Source: Scylla paramamosain (taxonomy: Eukaryota > Arthropoda > Malacostraca > Decapoda > Portunidae). Taken from it: a stretch of 64,000 nt of DNA. Each line of letters begins with the position of its first letter. The stretch's first letter is position 1. Shown one piece after another: positions 48,335 to 62,809 of this stretch. The stretch is from positions 17,267,767-17,331,766 of the forward strand of contig NC_087171.1 of assembly GCF_035594125.1 (NCBI RefSeq), written 5' to 3'. A program made the translations under genes and the position numbers. The notes under the pieces are model-generated. The model searched no databases and had not been told where the DNA came from. It saw nothing but the letters and a program-made list of their open reading frames with translations.

Positions 48335-49504
48335 TGGGGGGGGGCGTGAGTGAATGCGTGTTTTGTTAGTGAAAATCATTGAAAAGAATTCCGCTGCACA
48401 AGCAGAATAGTAAATACATATTGTTTGGGCGGAGACGTGAGGGTGAGGGTCGGTAGTGGGTGAAGCCACCAGAGAACAGCGAGGGATCCACGCCCCCTGG
48501 TGACCGTGGACCCAAAGTGTAGCTTCAGTCTGTACAATGGATACGTATTGATTACAACTCGAACGCTCCATCCCGCCAGACGAGCTATTTTTTTTGTGAG
48601 TCTAACAAAGGATTCATATTGATAGCGTTAATGTTTCAATATTGGCGTGAGTATCAGGAGTGCCTTCGTGGCCACCAAAACGTTATGCAGTAACACGTAT
48701 AAATTAAGAAAATTGCGACGAAGCGTCATTTTTGTGATTGTGTAATATATTTGTTTTTCTATCAAGTATTTTCAGTTGATCAGAAAGTTGTATGGTGAGC
48801 GATCACATGAGAGAGGCGATCTTACGGAAACGCAAACACGTGATTCCGCCAGCAATTTCCGCCGGCGGTTGAGTATTTTCGTCTCTGAGCGATATGTAAT
48901 TACCGTCATGTTACACCCCTCCCTTCTTCCACTAAAGGATCAGACAGGTGGAGTACCAGTAAAGGCAGGGCATTACCTCAGGCAAGGCAATATAACCACT
49001 ACCACTGAGAAAGATTGTTCAAGTCAGCAAAGGCCGTGATCGATTTCCAGCGACATAACAACCGTCTGAAAAAGAAAAGAGGAGATTAAAGGGGGAAAAA
49101 AAATGATGATTTATAAGAACTTTTTGTGGTGAGACCTTTGGTACATGAGGCCTGAACGTGTGTGGTGAGGCAGTGACTGGCGTGATAGCTGTTGGCACTT
49201 GGCTCGCGGTGTTGTGATCTTTTTTATCTCAGCTGTGTCCACGCCCAGTGTGCCTGGTGTCTGGGTGTCGCCACGTGCCCACGAACACGTCTTTGCTCAG
49301 GCTGCCTCAACTGAAATATTTCAATAGTGAAGACATGATTAAGTTTTTCCATAGTTGATTAATATATGTTTGGAACTGCAGGAAGTATAAATAGTGTATA
49401 TTCCTGGAATTTTATACCTTTAATAGATGAGATGTTGCAGTAAACTATGTTAAGAGTAGAAACAGCAGCATCTCCCCTCTATCAGTGTATGATTTATTAA
49501 TTTG

Positions 49505-49693
49505 GTGTGTGTGGTGTGTGTGTGTGTGTGTGTGTGTTGTGTGTGTGTGTGTGTGTGGTGTGTGTGTGTGTGTGTGTGTGAGCACAGAATATAAACATTA
49601 TCACTCGTTCCTTACGACGTTAATAGTCACACACTAAAAGGGGATCAGTGCTTCTCTTCCACTGTATGCATCTGAAGTAACAAGGATAGAGGT

Positions 49694-49732
<39 letters not shown>
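49505..49732. repeat. imperfect (GT)n and (ATC)n
   Basis: (GT)n 49505-49580 with three GG or TT slips; (ATC)n 49697-49732. Confidence 0.93.
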
Positions 49733-49733
<1 letters not shown>

Positions 49734-50690
49734 ACGGCCTTCGTAAATCAACCAGTCATACAGTAATTCTTCGTGAAATGCTAAAATGTGCCCTAACGAA
49801 CAGAATGAAACAATTGCCCTGTAAACCTAACATCCATCAACAACTCCAATATCTCACCAGCATTGATTACCGACAAAAATTTGTTGAACCCGGAAACCAC
49901 CTACTGTTGCCTGTCACTACTTACCCAGACCGATGGCGGAGGCTTGGACGGAGTGCTGCTGGGGTTGCTGGGAGTGCTGCGCCTTGAAGTGCACTACAGA
50001 ACCTGTTTAAAAGACGCCCCTTTTTCCGCCTGCCCGTCAGTGTCTCAGAAGTATTAAAATGTCTTGATAATATGAGGAGGAAACTTCAGGAGTGGTAGCC
50101 ATTATGTAAATGTAAATGACATGCAAAGTGTTGTGCGCCTTCGGAAGTCCAGCAGTGAATGCCATTGTGTATACGTGAGCATACAAAGTGTCGTCTCTTT
50201 TATTGTTCGAAGAATATGTTGAGTTGAATGAACAAGCAAACAACAATCTGTTAATGGATGGTTCGTGCTAGTTGCTTTATGATCACGTTTTATTGTTATG
50301 AATAACAGTATTTAAAAGTGATAAGTATACATTAAAATGCCTTATTAATGGCTAGATGTATTGAAGGCCAGCTGTCTTGAAATCGTTAAACAAAAGTACA
50401 ATTTTTTTTCTTTTTTTCTAACTAAATGCTTTGCTAATTGTGGAATGTTCCAAAAGCTGCAGTCTGTTCGGGAAGCGGGATAATGTTGAGCGCCCCCGCC
50501 TTTCATAATTAACATTTGGGTATTGACTGAGTCTGGCACGCTGCCACGGCCCCAGTGACGCATGGCGCGGCTCGGCTCGTTGGCATCATAACTTAGGAAA
50601 TTAAGAATGAACATTTCTTGTTTAATCCTCCATTAACAAACACTCGCAGCATAAAAGTTTGAATAATGTGTGTGCGTGTGTGTGTGAAGG

Positions 50691-50692
<2 letters not shown>

Positions 50693-50759
<67 letters not shown>
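50693..50759. repeat. (AG)n microsatellite
   Basis: A pure array. Confidence 0.97.
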
Positions 50760-50760
<1 letters not shown>

Positions 50761-51317
50761 AAAACTAGCACGAATATAAGTAGCCATCATTCTTTCATCG
50801 TACGTCTATTGATTCTGTAGACAACTCTATAAAAAAATAAGCAAAGGTCGAATAGAAGGTAGGTACAGTGCAGAGAGAGAGCGAGCAGACAGCCAGAAAT
50901 CATTCCCAAGAAATCATTCCGAGTAGAAGCCAGGTAAGAGTCGCCTCTCGGTGTAGGTGAGGGTGTCAAGGAACGCCTTAACCATCTTAGAGTTAGTACT
51001 CACTTGGGGTTACATCACCCACTGGAGAAAAGGGGAAGAAGTACGCCTCATAAGTGTTGCATCATCTAAACTTAAGTAATATTTGGTAGATAGACGAAGC
51101 CATATTATGTACTGTGAAATGTAGTGATTTAGTTTTTTATGCCTAGAAAAGTTAAGTTCTTGTGTAGTGTTAGCGTAATGAAGAGCTTTTCAGGAATTTC
51201 GTGTCGAGAAGAATGGAATGGTTTTGTTTTATCTCGTTTTTATTGATCTGTACTGGAAACAGAGAACTATTTAACCTGCAATGAAAAATAACGTAATAAA
51301 AATAGTCTTGTTTTCAG

Positions 51318-51358
51318 GTGTACATTTATACTTGTTCTTTATGTACAGAAAGTTTGAG
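51318..51358 (+). CDS. possible 41-nt coding exon
   Basis: It lies between TTGTTTTCAG and GTAAGTTT. In the phase left open by the 41873 exon it reads VHLYLFFMYRKFE after a completed Cys codon and ends in phase 0. The composition is hydrophobic and not clearly protein-like, so chance is likely. Confidence 0.15.
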
Positions 51359-51789
51359 GTAAGTTTTTTTTTTCTTTCTTTTTTAAGTATCGAAAATGGA
51401 AGAATTTTAATCTTTTCAAGTTTTCGGAAAAGCTTAAAAGTATTGAGTTTTGTAATGCAGAGAAATTAGAGAAGTTCTAACAGCGTTTGATGTAATAGAC
51501 TCAATTATTGTTTCCGCAAAGAGGGCAGGGAGATTTGAGGTTGGGAGTAAATCACACTGGAATTCCGTAAGTGTTGCTTCACGAACGGGACTTCACAGCG
51601 GCACCACTACTTTAACCCTTTGATATAAGCGTGATTCTCGCCCTTTTAAAAGATGAAAGAACGCGTGTGGAAAAGAAAAGAAAAAAATTGTTTAACGCAT
51701 AACTTTACTTACGATGAGATGAAGAAGCTTGTGATGATGGTGATGAAGATAATGGTGATAATGGTGACAATAATGATGATTGAGATGTG

Positions 51790-51791
<2 letters not shown>

Positions 51792-51865
<74 letters not shown>

Positions 51866-52032
51866 GCCCATGCATGCAATGATTTGTGCAGCATCAATTA
51901 CAATAAATCGAAAACATATCTAACCGTGACAAATGCATGTCAGTAAACATTCACAGAACGGTTGTTGCAAAATTAAGTTACATTCTGAACTGTAATATAA
52001 TTTACGGTAAATGAATCAGCTGTTTTTCACTG

Positions 52033-52131
<99 letters not shown>

Positions 52132-52171
52132 CAGCACACCGCATTTTATTCATCATGTAATACGTATCTTT

Positions 52172-52267
<96 letters not shown>
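51792..52267. repeat. (AG)n, (AT)n and (CT)n cluster
   Basis: (AG)n 51792-51861, (AT)n 52037-52129 and (CT)n 52174-52267. AG and CT are complementary around the AT array. Confidence 0.96.
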
Positions 52268-52270
<3 letters not shown>

Positions 52271-53200
52271 CATTCATAAATACACACACTAAAATAAAAT
52301 CCCACAGTAATTTTACATCTCTCATAAATTCTGTCAGTGTTTTGACATTTTCATTCATACAAACTTTCAACATTTTTTCCCGCTTTATTCCATCTGCTCA
52401 CCTTAACTCTTCCAAGAATATCACCACCACTATTAAAAAAAAATCTTCCCCCATCTCCCCCTTCCACCTCGTACTCTCACTCTTCCCCTCCCCCCACCCC
52501 CTCCTCCTCCTCCACCTCCTTCCTGACGTTCGATCCTCCTCATCATTCATCTCGGAAATCCTGAGGTCTTGTGTCTGGAGGTATCGAGCAAGTGGCGGTG
52601 TGGCAGTGTTGGTGACGGGGCCCAGTTGGTCTGTGGCAGTGACGGGAGGAGGGTCGTGGGTGAGGACTGGCTGGCACGCGGCCTCACGCTGTCGTAGTTC
52701 GTGTTTATGTTCCTCGGATGGTAGTGGCAGTGGTGGTGCTGCTGCTGCGGGGTGTATGTGCAGCTGTGGGTGTTTGTGCGGTGCTGGTGTTACCGTGCTG
52801 TGGGTGTGTTTGTTTCCTTCACCCCATGCAGCAGCCTCTAATCTCGGGTATCCACGCACGGTTACGTACACCCATGGTTGTGTTAATACGTGGAAAGTGA
52901 AAATTCCCGTGCAGGAAGTGATGTTTGTGTGTTCAGTGTCGACCCAACGATCCCCTGTGCTAGTGGAGGAAAGTGTGAGCCTGGGAATGGTATCGACAGG
53001 AAGAAAAAATATTTAAGTGGTGTTACACGTGCCTGAAGGAACTGCGGGACCAAAGGAAAGTGTCCAAGAAGAGAGTGAAATAGACCTGCTTTTTGTCAAT
53101 TGTTTTTAAGGAATACGTGTGACCTGTGAACAGTGTCTCTTTCTTTTTTTCCTGTGTAGCGGAGTAGAGCGCAGAGCAAAAATAGTCGGGTGATGAGAGC
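52268..53200. other. no confident gene; GC-richer patch
   Basis: 52550-53000 is richer in G and C than its surroundings and open for long stretches in both strands, which looks like composition rather than coding. Confidence 0.4.
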
Positions 53201-53581
53201 ATGGCGAAGAGAGAAGAAAAAAGGTTTAGTGTTGTAAGGTTGGGAAAAAATTACGATTTAGTTGTTTGTTGCCAAGTTCCTCGTGGAGTAGCTTCCGCCT
53301 TTCCTTGGTTCATTTGCCTTCTTGTCCGAAACTGCCCCTTCACTGGCTATAGACTGAAGGGTAAAGCTATATTAGGGGAGGAAAGAGAAAGGCGGAAAAG
53401 GAAGTGTGTGATGAGTTTGTTGTACATATACCCAAATATACCAAGAGATCTGTCATCCAGCAGTGATTATATCTGCTTAGCTACTGCTGTGAATAAACGA
53501 AGTCTGCTGGCACTAGATGAGAGGAATGAGGAAGAGAACGGGAAGAAAAGGCGAAATAAAGGAAATAAAGGAAGAAAGTAA
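53201..53581 (+). CDS. hypothetical 126-codon open frame
   Basis: This is one of the few long frames not built on an array. It starts MAKREEKRFSVVRLGKNYDL, has a Cys/Pro-containing middle (CCQVPRG, VRNCPFTGYRLKG), a short SLLYIYPNIPRDL segment, and a Lys/Arg/Glu-rich end. No signal peptide, membrane segment or domain is recognised. A pyrimidine tract ending in GTGTAG lies about 42 bp upstream, so it could be a terminal exon, but no matching donor was found. Chance is at least as likely. Confidence 0.15.
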   Translation: MAKREEKRFSVVRLGKNYDLVVCCQVPRGVASAFPWFICLLVRNCPFTGYRLKGKAILGEERERRKRKCVMSLLYIYPNIPRDLSSSSDYICLATAVNKRSLLALDERNEEENGKKRRNKGNKGRK

Positions 53582-53888
53582 GAGAAAAAAGAAGGATGAG
53601 AGGTAGGAGTAGAAAACGAAATACGTAAACAAAGCCAGGAATAAACAAAAAAACGAAAAATATACTCAAAACCTCATGATAAACTTTTACCGCTTTTAGA
53701 TAACACCATAGAATTATAAAGAAAATATCACATGTTATCCTTCACGTGTTACCCGTCTGTCCAACTTTTCAAACTGCTGATGTGGGGAATGTTGCTCCAT
53801 TGTTTGGTATTGAAAACCAGACAGATACTAATATTATGCCTTTTTTTTCCGGTTTGATTCCATGTCATTACTACTCGTCACAGCGTCA

Positions 53889-53994
<106 letters not shown>

Positions 53995-54357
53995 GTCTAA
54001 TTTTGTGGACGTGGTTTTAATATCTTTTAATCTTGTTTTCGTTTTGATGTTTTCATGGTAAGATACAAAATGTGTAGCTTGTTTGCATTTTCTACATTAC
54101 TCTGGTTCTTAATGAAATGCAGTGAAAAGGTGCCTTCAGTATTCCCTAGACTTTTACATTAAGCCTTAGTTTGCTCCTCCTAATTGGTCTTTGAGGAGCA
54201 GCACTGGTGATGGAAACTTTCGTTACACTTTATTTTTTATCTGCGTAACATGACTTTGAAATCTAACAAGCTACTCACGACTTAATTTTCTACAGCAATA
54301 CAATACGTACTTTAGTTAGTCACTATAAATTGATTGTAGGAAATAGTAGTCCTAGAT

Positions 54358-55089
<732 letters not shown>

Positions 55090-55880
55090 AATAGTAAAAT
55101 TTAAATCACAGTCTCCTTCCCCTTGATGCATCACAAGACAATGCGAGTAAATTGCACCAGCCTCGCCCTTTGTCCAATACGTCAGTTATCCATCACGTCA
55201 CTTGCGCTCCTACAGCACAGCAGGCCCGCGGAAACATTGATACCCTGACGAATGCAGTACCGAACGTCAGGTGTGGGTTCTTCGTGAGTGGATACGTTGA
55301 CAAGAGGGAAGCGACAATTCCACCGATCATCCTTTGACAGTACAACGAGTCCCCAGTGACGCATACAAAGAACATGTGTCACTAAGACTTATTCGTGTGT
55401 CCGCGTGGCTTTGGGGTACACGACTCGGCTCTCGCGGTCTGAAGGATGCGAGTATGCGATCTTAGTTCAGGCAGTTCCTCGGTGGGAGAAATAGTGTTCT
55501 GTCTTAGTTGTATCTGGTCACGTATGATATCGGTGGTACCCTGTCTATCACCTAGTTTATTATTAATGACTTAGGTAGAAGACTTGATGGTAATGTGTTC
55601 TGTTGTAGCCTTCATATGACTTCCATAGCACCCAGTCATAACTCATTCAGTTTTATCAACATTGGTTTACGTAGGAGAATTCCAGCTAAATGTTTTCAGC
55701 GAGTTAAGACAAGACAAAGCGAGGAGCAGCGACACAATGAGCATAGTAAAAGAATCTACACGTGTAAATAATAGGTTTAATCTCATAATAAAGGCATTGG
55801 TACTTGGCAGTAAGTGTTGGCATGACCGCACCCCCTTGGCTTATGTTGTGAAGAAATGTATAGTGCACATTCTCAAGAGT

Positions 55881-55885
<5 letters not shown>

Positions 55886-55942
<57 letters not shown>
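55886..55942. repeat. (AC)n microsatellite
   Basis: A pure array followed by short ATA/ATC repeats. Confidence 0.97.
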
Positions 55943-55943
<1 letters not shown>

Positions 55944-56420
55944 ATAATAATAATCATCATCATTGTATCCTTCCCTTCTCTCAGAGCCGCAATGATTAGT
56001 AAACACAACACGATCAAGTACTATCTTCACTTTGTATCTCCTGTATCCCTTCTTTCCTCCTTTTCCCAAAATCTACCGGTCCCTTGCACGTAGATTGGAC
56101 CGTCACACGCACGCCCGGCTAGACATCCTTCACTCGGGGAGGTCAAGACTTTCTTCGACTTACACTCCTCCAGATCCTGTCTCCTTCCCTCACCCTCTAA
56201 TATATTGCCATCCGTCTCCTGGAAGGGCTTAACTGCCTCCTCGATGGCACGGGTGCTTGTCTTGGTCCCTTTTTTTTTTTTTTAAGGCAGTAAATCTTCC
56301 CCTTTTTTCCCCCCAGTCGTACTTACAACAATATCCCGTTTGTGAGAAAAGGAAGAAAGGAACATCCCTTCAGTGTAGAACTTATCTTTCATCTTCAGTG
56401 TATTCGTACTACTACAAAAG

Positions 56421-56542
<122 letters not shown>

Positions 56543-57306
56543 ACAGCAATTACGGTCCTCCTGCAATCCTACGGTTCCTCTTCCTTTTTATCAAAGTCGT
56601 GTTAAATCAACTGAAATGTGCACCTCTCGGATTTATATTTCTACTTTCTTTTCTCTTATACCCCGAGAAAATTCAATGATGTGAGTGTTGAGGCGTCCTC
56701 TTTCTCCTCCTCTTCTTCTTTCTCTTCCTCTTCTTTCTTTTCCAGTTCCTCCTTATCAACATCATTATCTTTATCAATATTAAAAAGCTGTTTCCATTAC
56801 AAGCCACTATTCAGAAAGTGTTCAGATAAATGCTATTCAGCTGGTACATGATACAGGAAGTTGAAATTTGGAATCTAAAACAACTATGAGTTTTTGGGTC
56901 ACTGACTACATTCTTTATTCAGTGGAGAGCAAAGTTAGCAAAGGAATATACTTTATTATTTTCACTCATTTCTTTCCAAGTGGTTGTCATTGAGAGGAAA
57001 GCAAGATCCAGGACAACCAGCAGTCTTAAGGGGTAATAATGCATTGTATTTGTAAGTCAGCAGTCACGTGTTATATAGTAAGGCACAATGCATCGGGGTT
57101 TCTACCTCCAGTGGCGGCTTTTCACGAGGAAGCCCCGTCATAGGGGATATGGAAGCACCCACACGGGAGGGCGTGGTGCCAACACTCGCCGTCCCTCTTC
57201 GTCATGGTGAGAGAGTTCGCCATTTGGTTCACGACTTCCTATTTGGCAAAGCGCTGTTCGCAGTCCGTCCTTCTCTCGCTGGACTGTTCCCTGATCCGAT
57301 CCCCCG

Positions 57307-57307
<1 letters not shown>

Positions 57308-57393
<86 letters not shown>
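57308..57393. repeat. (AC)n microsatellite
   Basis: A pure array. Confidence 0.97.
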
Positions 57394-57394
<1 letters not shown>

Positions 57395-57950
57395 CTGTCA
57401 TGATGGTACTGCGACTGTCAGCTTCGTTCGCCGTTGCCTATGTTCTCATCATTATTTCAGGATTACTACTGCGTCTAGTTGTCTTGTTTTGCTGCGATCC
57501 CAGATACCCAGCTCCGCTTACTGCTGACGATTACTTTAGTTTACTCTTGACTCTCATAGAAATTCTGGATCCTGTGATAATTGTACTTCATTGCTTCATA
57601 GATTACTACATCCTCGGCACATTTTTTTTCTAGTACAAGGAACATTTAAGAAGCAGGTTTAGAGATTGATAGAGGTGTATTTTCTTGGTTAATAGTACAG
57701 TCTCTTGGTTTTTGTTGCATCGTGTGTGTGTTTCAGTGAAAAAGAAAGAGAAATGGTAAGTGAGGGGACAACGGGCAGGCAAAGAGGCCCTGAAAGGAAT
57801 GGGGTACAGCCAATAACGGATGGGAGGCAGTAAGAGGAAAAGAAAGACGTTGAGAAAGGAAGGCGGGTCATTACAGGCTGCTGGAGAGCCCTTGGTCCAT
57901 TGTCGCCCTTCTGACACAAGCCCTGTTTCTCAACCTGAAATGGGTTAAGC

Positions 57951-58020
57951 CTCCTCCTCCCTCCTCCTCCTCCTCCTCCTCCTCCTCCTCCTCCTCCTCC
58001 TCCTCCTCCTCCTCCTCCTC
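57951..58020. repeat. (CCT)n microsatellite
   Basis: About 23 trinucleotide units with one slip near the start. Confidence 0.97.
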
Positions 58021-58289
58021 ATAAATTTCATCCACTGCAGGTCAAATGTTTTGTCTTGGTTTCTCCCATTCAGCAGTTTATTGGTTGGTCGTCTATAAGT
58101 CATCTGTTCGACTTATCTGTTTTCGCTTCCACGTCTTCATCTTTGTTCCTCGTGTCCTTTATTTTCTCCCTTTCATGAAAATCGAATTGTGAAACATTTT
58201 CCTACATTTTTTTTTTCGATGTTTTCATATGCTGCAACTTGGGTATCTACACTTTTTTTTTTTTTAATAAGTTTAAATTTTACCTTTCG

Positions 58290-58676
<387 letters not shown>

Positions 58677-59697
58677 GACAGCCACTGAAGGAACACCAAA
58701 ATAGCTTGTGGAAATTAAAGTAATCTCTCTTTTCTGTGTATTTTGTGCTGACTTATTTCCTTAAAAAGCTTGAGTTGCCTTAAGTATAGCTTGTCTTTAC
58801 TAAGCTGAGCAAAACAATTAGGAGAGGCGGAGGTTTGTGAGGAAATACTCTTTGGTTTTTACTACATGCAAACAAAATTCACAACTTAGTTATCTGATTC
58901 ACCAGGATATTTTTGAGCTTGACTTATTGAATCTTATTTTTTGCCATAGCATTTCTACCTTTCTCTTGAAGCCATACCTTCCTTCTTCATTTCCACCCTT
59001 CATCTCTTCCTGTATTCTCTCTTTTATCTGATACTCCCTCCCTCGTTACGACCATCCCCTGCCCTTTCCTGCCGTTCTGCTCCCTTGTGGCGTGTAAACA
59101 CATAGGGCAGGCCACAGCCTTAGGGCGGCCGAATAATCGATGGAAATGGGGAGACGAGCTAGGCCTTTCGTGTCCCCAGAACTAGCGGGCAGTGTGGAAG
59201 TTGAAGCCAGACAGGAAGGAAGAAAAAATAACGATGACTAGGAAGTAATAGAGGAGAAACTAACGTAACTTGTGGCTAGTAAGGTTCCTCTTCTCCACTG
59301 TTCTGTTTTCTTTAGCGTTTGGCAGTTGTTCTCTCTTATATTCCACGTTACTCGTATCTTTCCATTCAGACTTGTTTGCGTGTAAGGTCAGGAGGGGAAG
59401 CAAGGAAGTTGGTACTATTAATAAAAAGGAAAAAAAAAAAGATACATGCTGACACTTCCAACGACTTGCACCTTGAATGTATTAATAGAGTGACGGACGA
59501 CAGTGGGCTTGATTTAATGGTGTCCGTTATGATGAGGGTGATAGTGATATAAGTAATGATAATGGCGATGATAATGATGGTGGTGGTGATGATGATGATA
59601 GCCATAGTAATGAAAAGAGGAAGAAGAAGAAGAAAAGGAGAAAATTAACTTTAGCCTTTTACCTTTATCGCCCGAGTCCCCTCCCGGCACACATGCA

Positions 59698-59992
<295 letters not shown>

Positions 59993-60592
59993 AGCTACGT
60001 AGGTGCCTGTCAAAAAGAAGAAAACACCAAGCAAGAATTTGAGGAAGAGAACGAGACCTGTTTATAAGCACCTTCTTTCACAACACACTCACAAGACACG
60101 ACGAAAATATGTGCCTGTTTCTCCTCCCATTGGACATTCTTCACTTCTTCCAACCTTCCCCACACACCAAGCAGGACCGAGGGCTGTAAATTGAGTGAAG
60201 GAGGAGTTTGAAAAGAGAAAGAACACTAAAACGCTAAATGCCATCCTATATTGAGATAAGTGGGAGAGATTTTCAAGCATCAAGCACCGGTTAGGTTTTT
60301 AGAAGTGCGGACAGTTAGGTATTTTGGTACAGAGAGACCGAGAAAAGGAAAGAAAGAGGAAGAGACAAAGAGACAGATTAAAGGCCAAGAGGAAGACAGA
60401 CCTTCAGACAAATATGATAGTAAAGTTGAAAAAATAGAGGAGTGATGAGGTGGAAAGGGTATGACGAAGATAAACATTACTAATTGACTGACCCCGCTGC
60501 TCCAACCAGATGGAAGGACGAACGTGGCGTGAGGAAGACAATGAGAGATAAAAGGCTGAGGGAGGTGAAACTCTGACAGGCACTGGGCGGCT

Positions 60593-60677
<85 letters not shown>

Positions 60678-60960
60678 TTGGGGAGCTGTGCAATGACCCA
60701 GGAAAGAGTTATGCTGAAAGGGAAGCTCACGTAATGACATACAGACATACAGACAGACAGATGAAGGCACACGCTCGATCAAACACGCAAGATAAGCAGA
60801 CAGATAACTCAAGAAACACAAACTGACGGACAGATGTACAGACACACCGGCACAGAAAATATAAGAGAGAATAAACAAGAGTACGAAGACATTCCCGCCA
60901 AAATTTAAAGGTTTTCATCCCTCCTTCTGCATCAAGTATTTAATCCCTGGTGTATTTTCT

Positions 60961-61012
<52 letters not shown>

Positions 61013-61126
61013 CGCCTTTTAAAAAATAGCGGTGTTTTCGTCCTCGCTGCGTGTAGGCGGACGAAACCATGGCCTGAAAATTACTTTACAGAGAAAATAA
61101 CCTAATTCAACTGAGCATCAGCGATC

Positions 61127-61185
<59 letters not shown>
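60593..61185. repeat. (GT)n, (AC)n and (AG)n cluster
   Basis: (GT)n 60593-60675 with one TTT slip, (AC)n 60962-61006, (AG)n 61129-61185. Confidence 0.96.
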
Positions 61186-61187
<2 letters not shown>

Positions 61188-61294
61188 ATTACTTAGACTC
61201 TGTAGGAAAGCAAGACGGAGATGCACAGCAGGACAAACACTGGAGAAAAAATATGGGGACAGCATTAAGAAAAGTTACAAGTTTCAGTGAAAAG

Positions 61295-61735
61295 CAGAAG
61301 GGAAGGAGGAGGAGGAGGAGAAGAAGAAAAGGGCGCAGGAGGAGGAGGAGGAGAAGGAGGAGGAAGACAAAGGTGACAGGATCTTGGGGGAAAAAAAGGG
61401 AGGAAATGGAGAAGGATATGGAGGGGAAAGAGAAGAATAATGACTAGAAAGTGTAAAAATGGAACGAAAAGAACGAAGGAAGACCTGGGCGGAAAGTCTG
61501 AAGGAGGACGACGACGACGACGACGACGACGAGGAGAAGGAGGAAGGAGGACGAGGAAGGAAAAAAAGACAGGAGGAGAAATGGAGGATAAAGATGAGTT
61601 ACTAGAAAAAGCAAAAATTAAAGGATATAACGAAAAGTGAATATTTGGTAAAGGGGAAGGAAAATATGGAGGAGGAGGAGAAGGAATGCGAGGAGAAAGA
61701 AGAGGAGGAGGAGGAGGAGGAGGAGGAAAGGGAAA
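61295..61735. repeat. purine-rich block with (GGA)n and (GAC)n
   Basis: The + strand is almost only A and G for about 440 bp. It holds (GGA)n-rich parts near 61301-61370 and 61665-61730 and a (GAC)n array near 61506-61533. All frames here read as charged low-complexity strings. Confidence 0.9.
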
Positions 61736-62736
61736 ACATCCTGACTCAGCGTGGAATGAAATCCTGCTTTTGGAGTCTTGCCAGAAACACTTTATCGTTT
61801 GCTCCCTATCTCCTATGGACACCAGTTCAACACGTAAAGCCACGCCCAAGGACCCAACGAACTTCTGCTGGCGAGACGGGGCCAAAATACTGTAGAACAT
61901 AAGGATAGAAATAGATGCTCAAATAGACTTGTACAACTGACTGCACTACAGACGGATCTTTTAAATTTGTTTACATATTTTAACGTTACTGCTCTTTTTT
62001 TTTTTTTTCTTACACTTTCATGGTGCTTTTGTCACTCTGTCTTGCCTGCCTTGTGACATATCTCTTCCTTCTTCCCTTTATTTTTATTTTATTCATTTTT
62101 TTAAGAAAAGTTACACATTTTCACGGGATGGATGTAACACAATCACAACGTGCAGTAGACATGCTGGCGTTAGTATTCATAACATTATGTAAATAACCTT
62201 GCTATGGGAATTGTAACGATGAAGATTTATACTTGCATACATCTACACGACGTAGGAACAGACAAGCGTACGGACAGAGGCAGAGAGACGGACAGAGAGA
62301 AAACAGAGACAAAGACAGACGCACAAAAAAAGACAAAAACGGACACAAAAAAAGATAGATGAATACAAAGGCATATCAGACGTAGATAAAGAAAAGATAG
62401 TTACAAATTTTCAACGGAACAAAGATTACAATCAAGAGGAAAAGTAAGAGAAGGAGGAGGAGGATTATATAAGGCAAGACGGTCAGATAAGGAAGGAAAG
62501 TAAGGGAAAGAAATATGAGACAAATTGCTAATGCATGTCATTGGCGGCAGCGAGGCGCCAGGCGGGGTTGTTTGTGCGTTGAAGGCTGTCTGATTGAGTC
62601 CGGTGGGAGGGAACCAAGGAAAGCAAGGAGCAGAAAGTGGCGATCGCGAGGCACTTTATTCCTCACCTTCGTCCAAAGAATTTTGATTTATGAAGCTTAG
62701 ATGTGACAGAATGATTGGCTGCCCCTCACCCCCGAG

Positions 62737-62809
<73 letters not shown>

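Larger units (their letters stand above)
48335..51317. other. no gene seen
   Basis: Unique sequence apart from the arrays listed. Frames are short and lack features. Confidence 0.5.

Noticed and set aside
61265..61900. A 211-codon minus-strand Pro/Ser/Phe-rich frame
   Set aside because: It is the complement of the purine-rich block.
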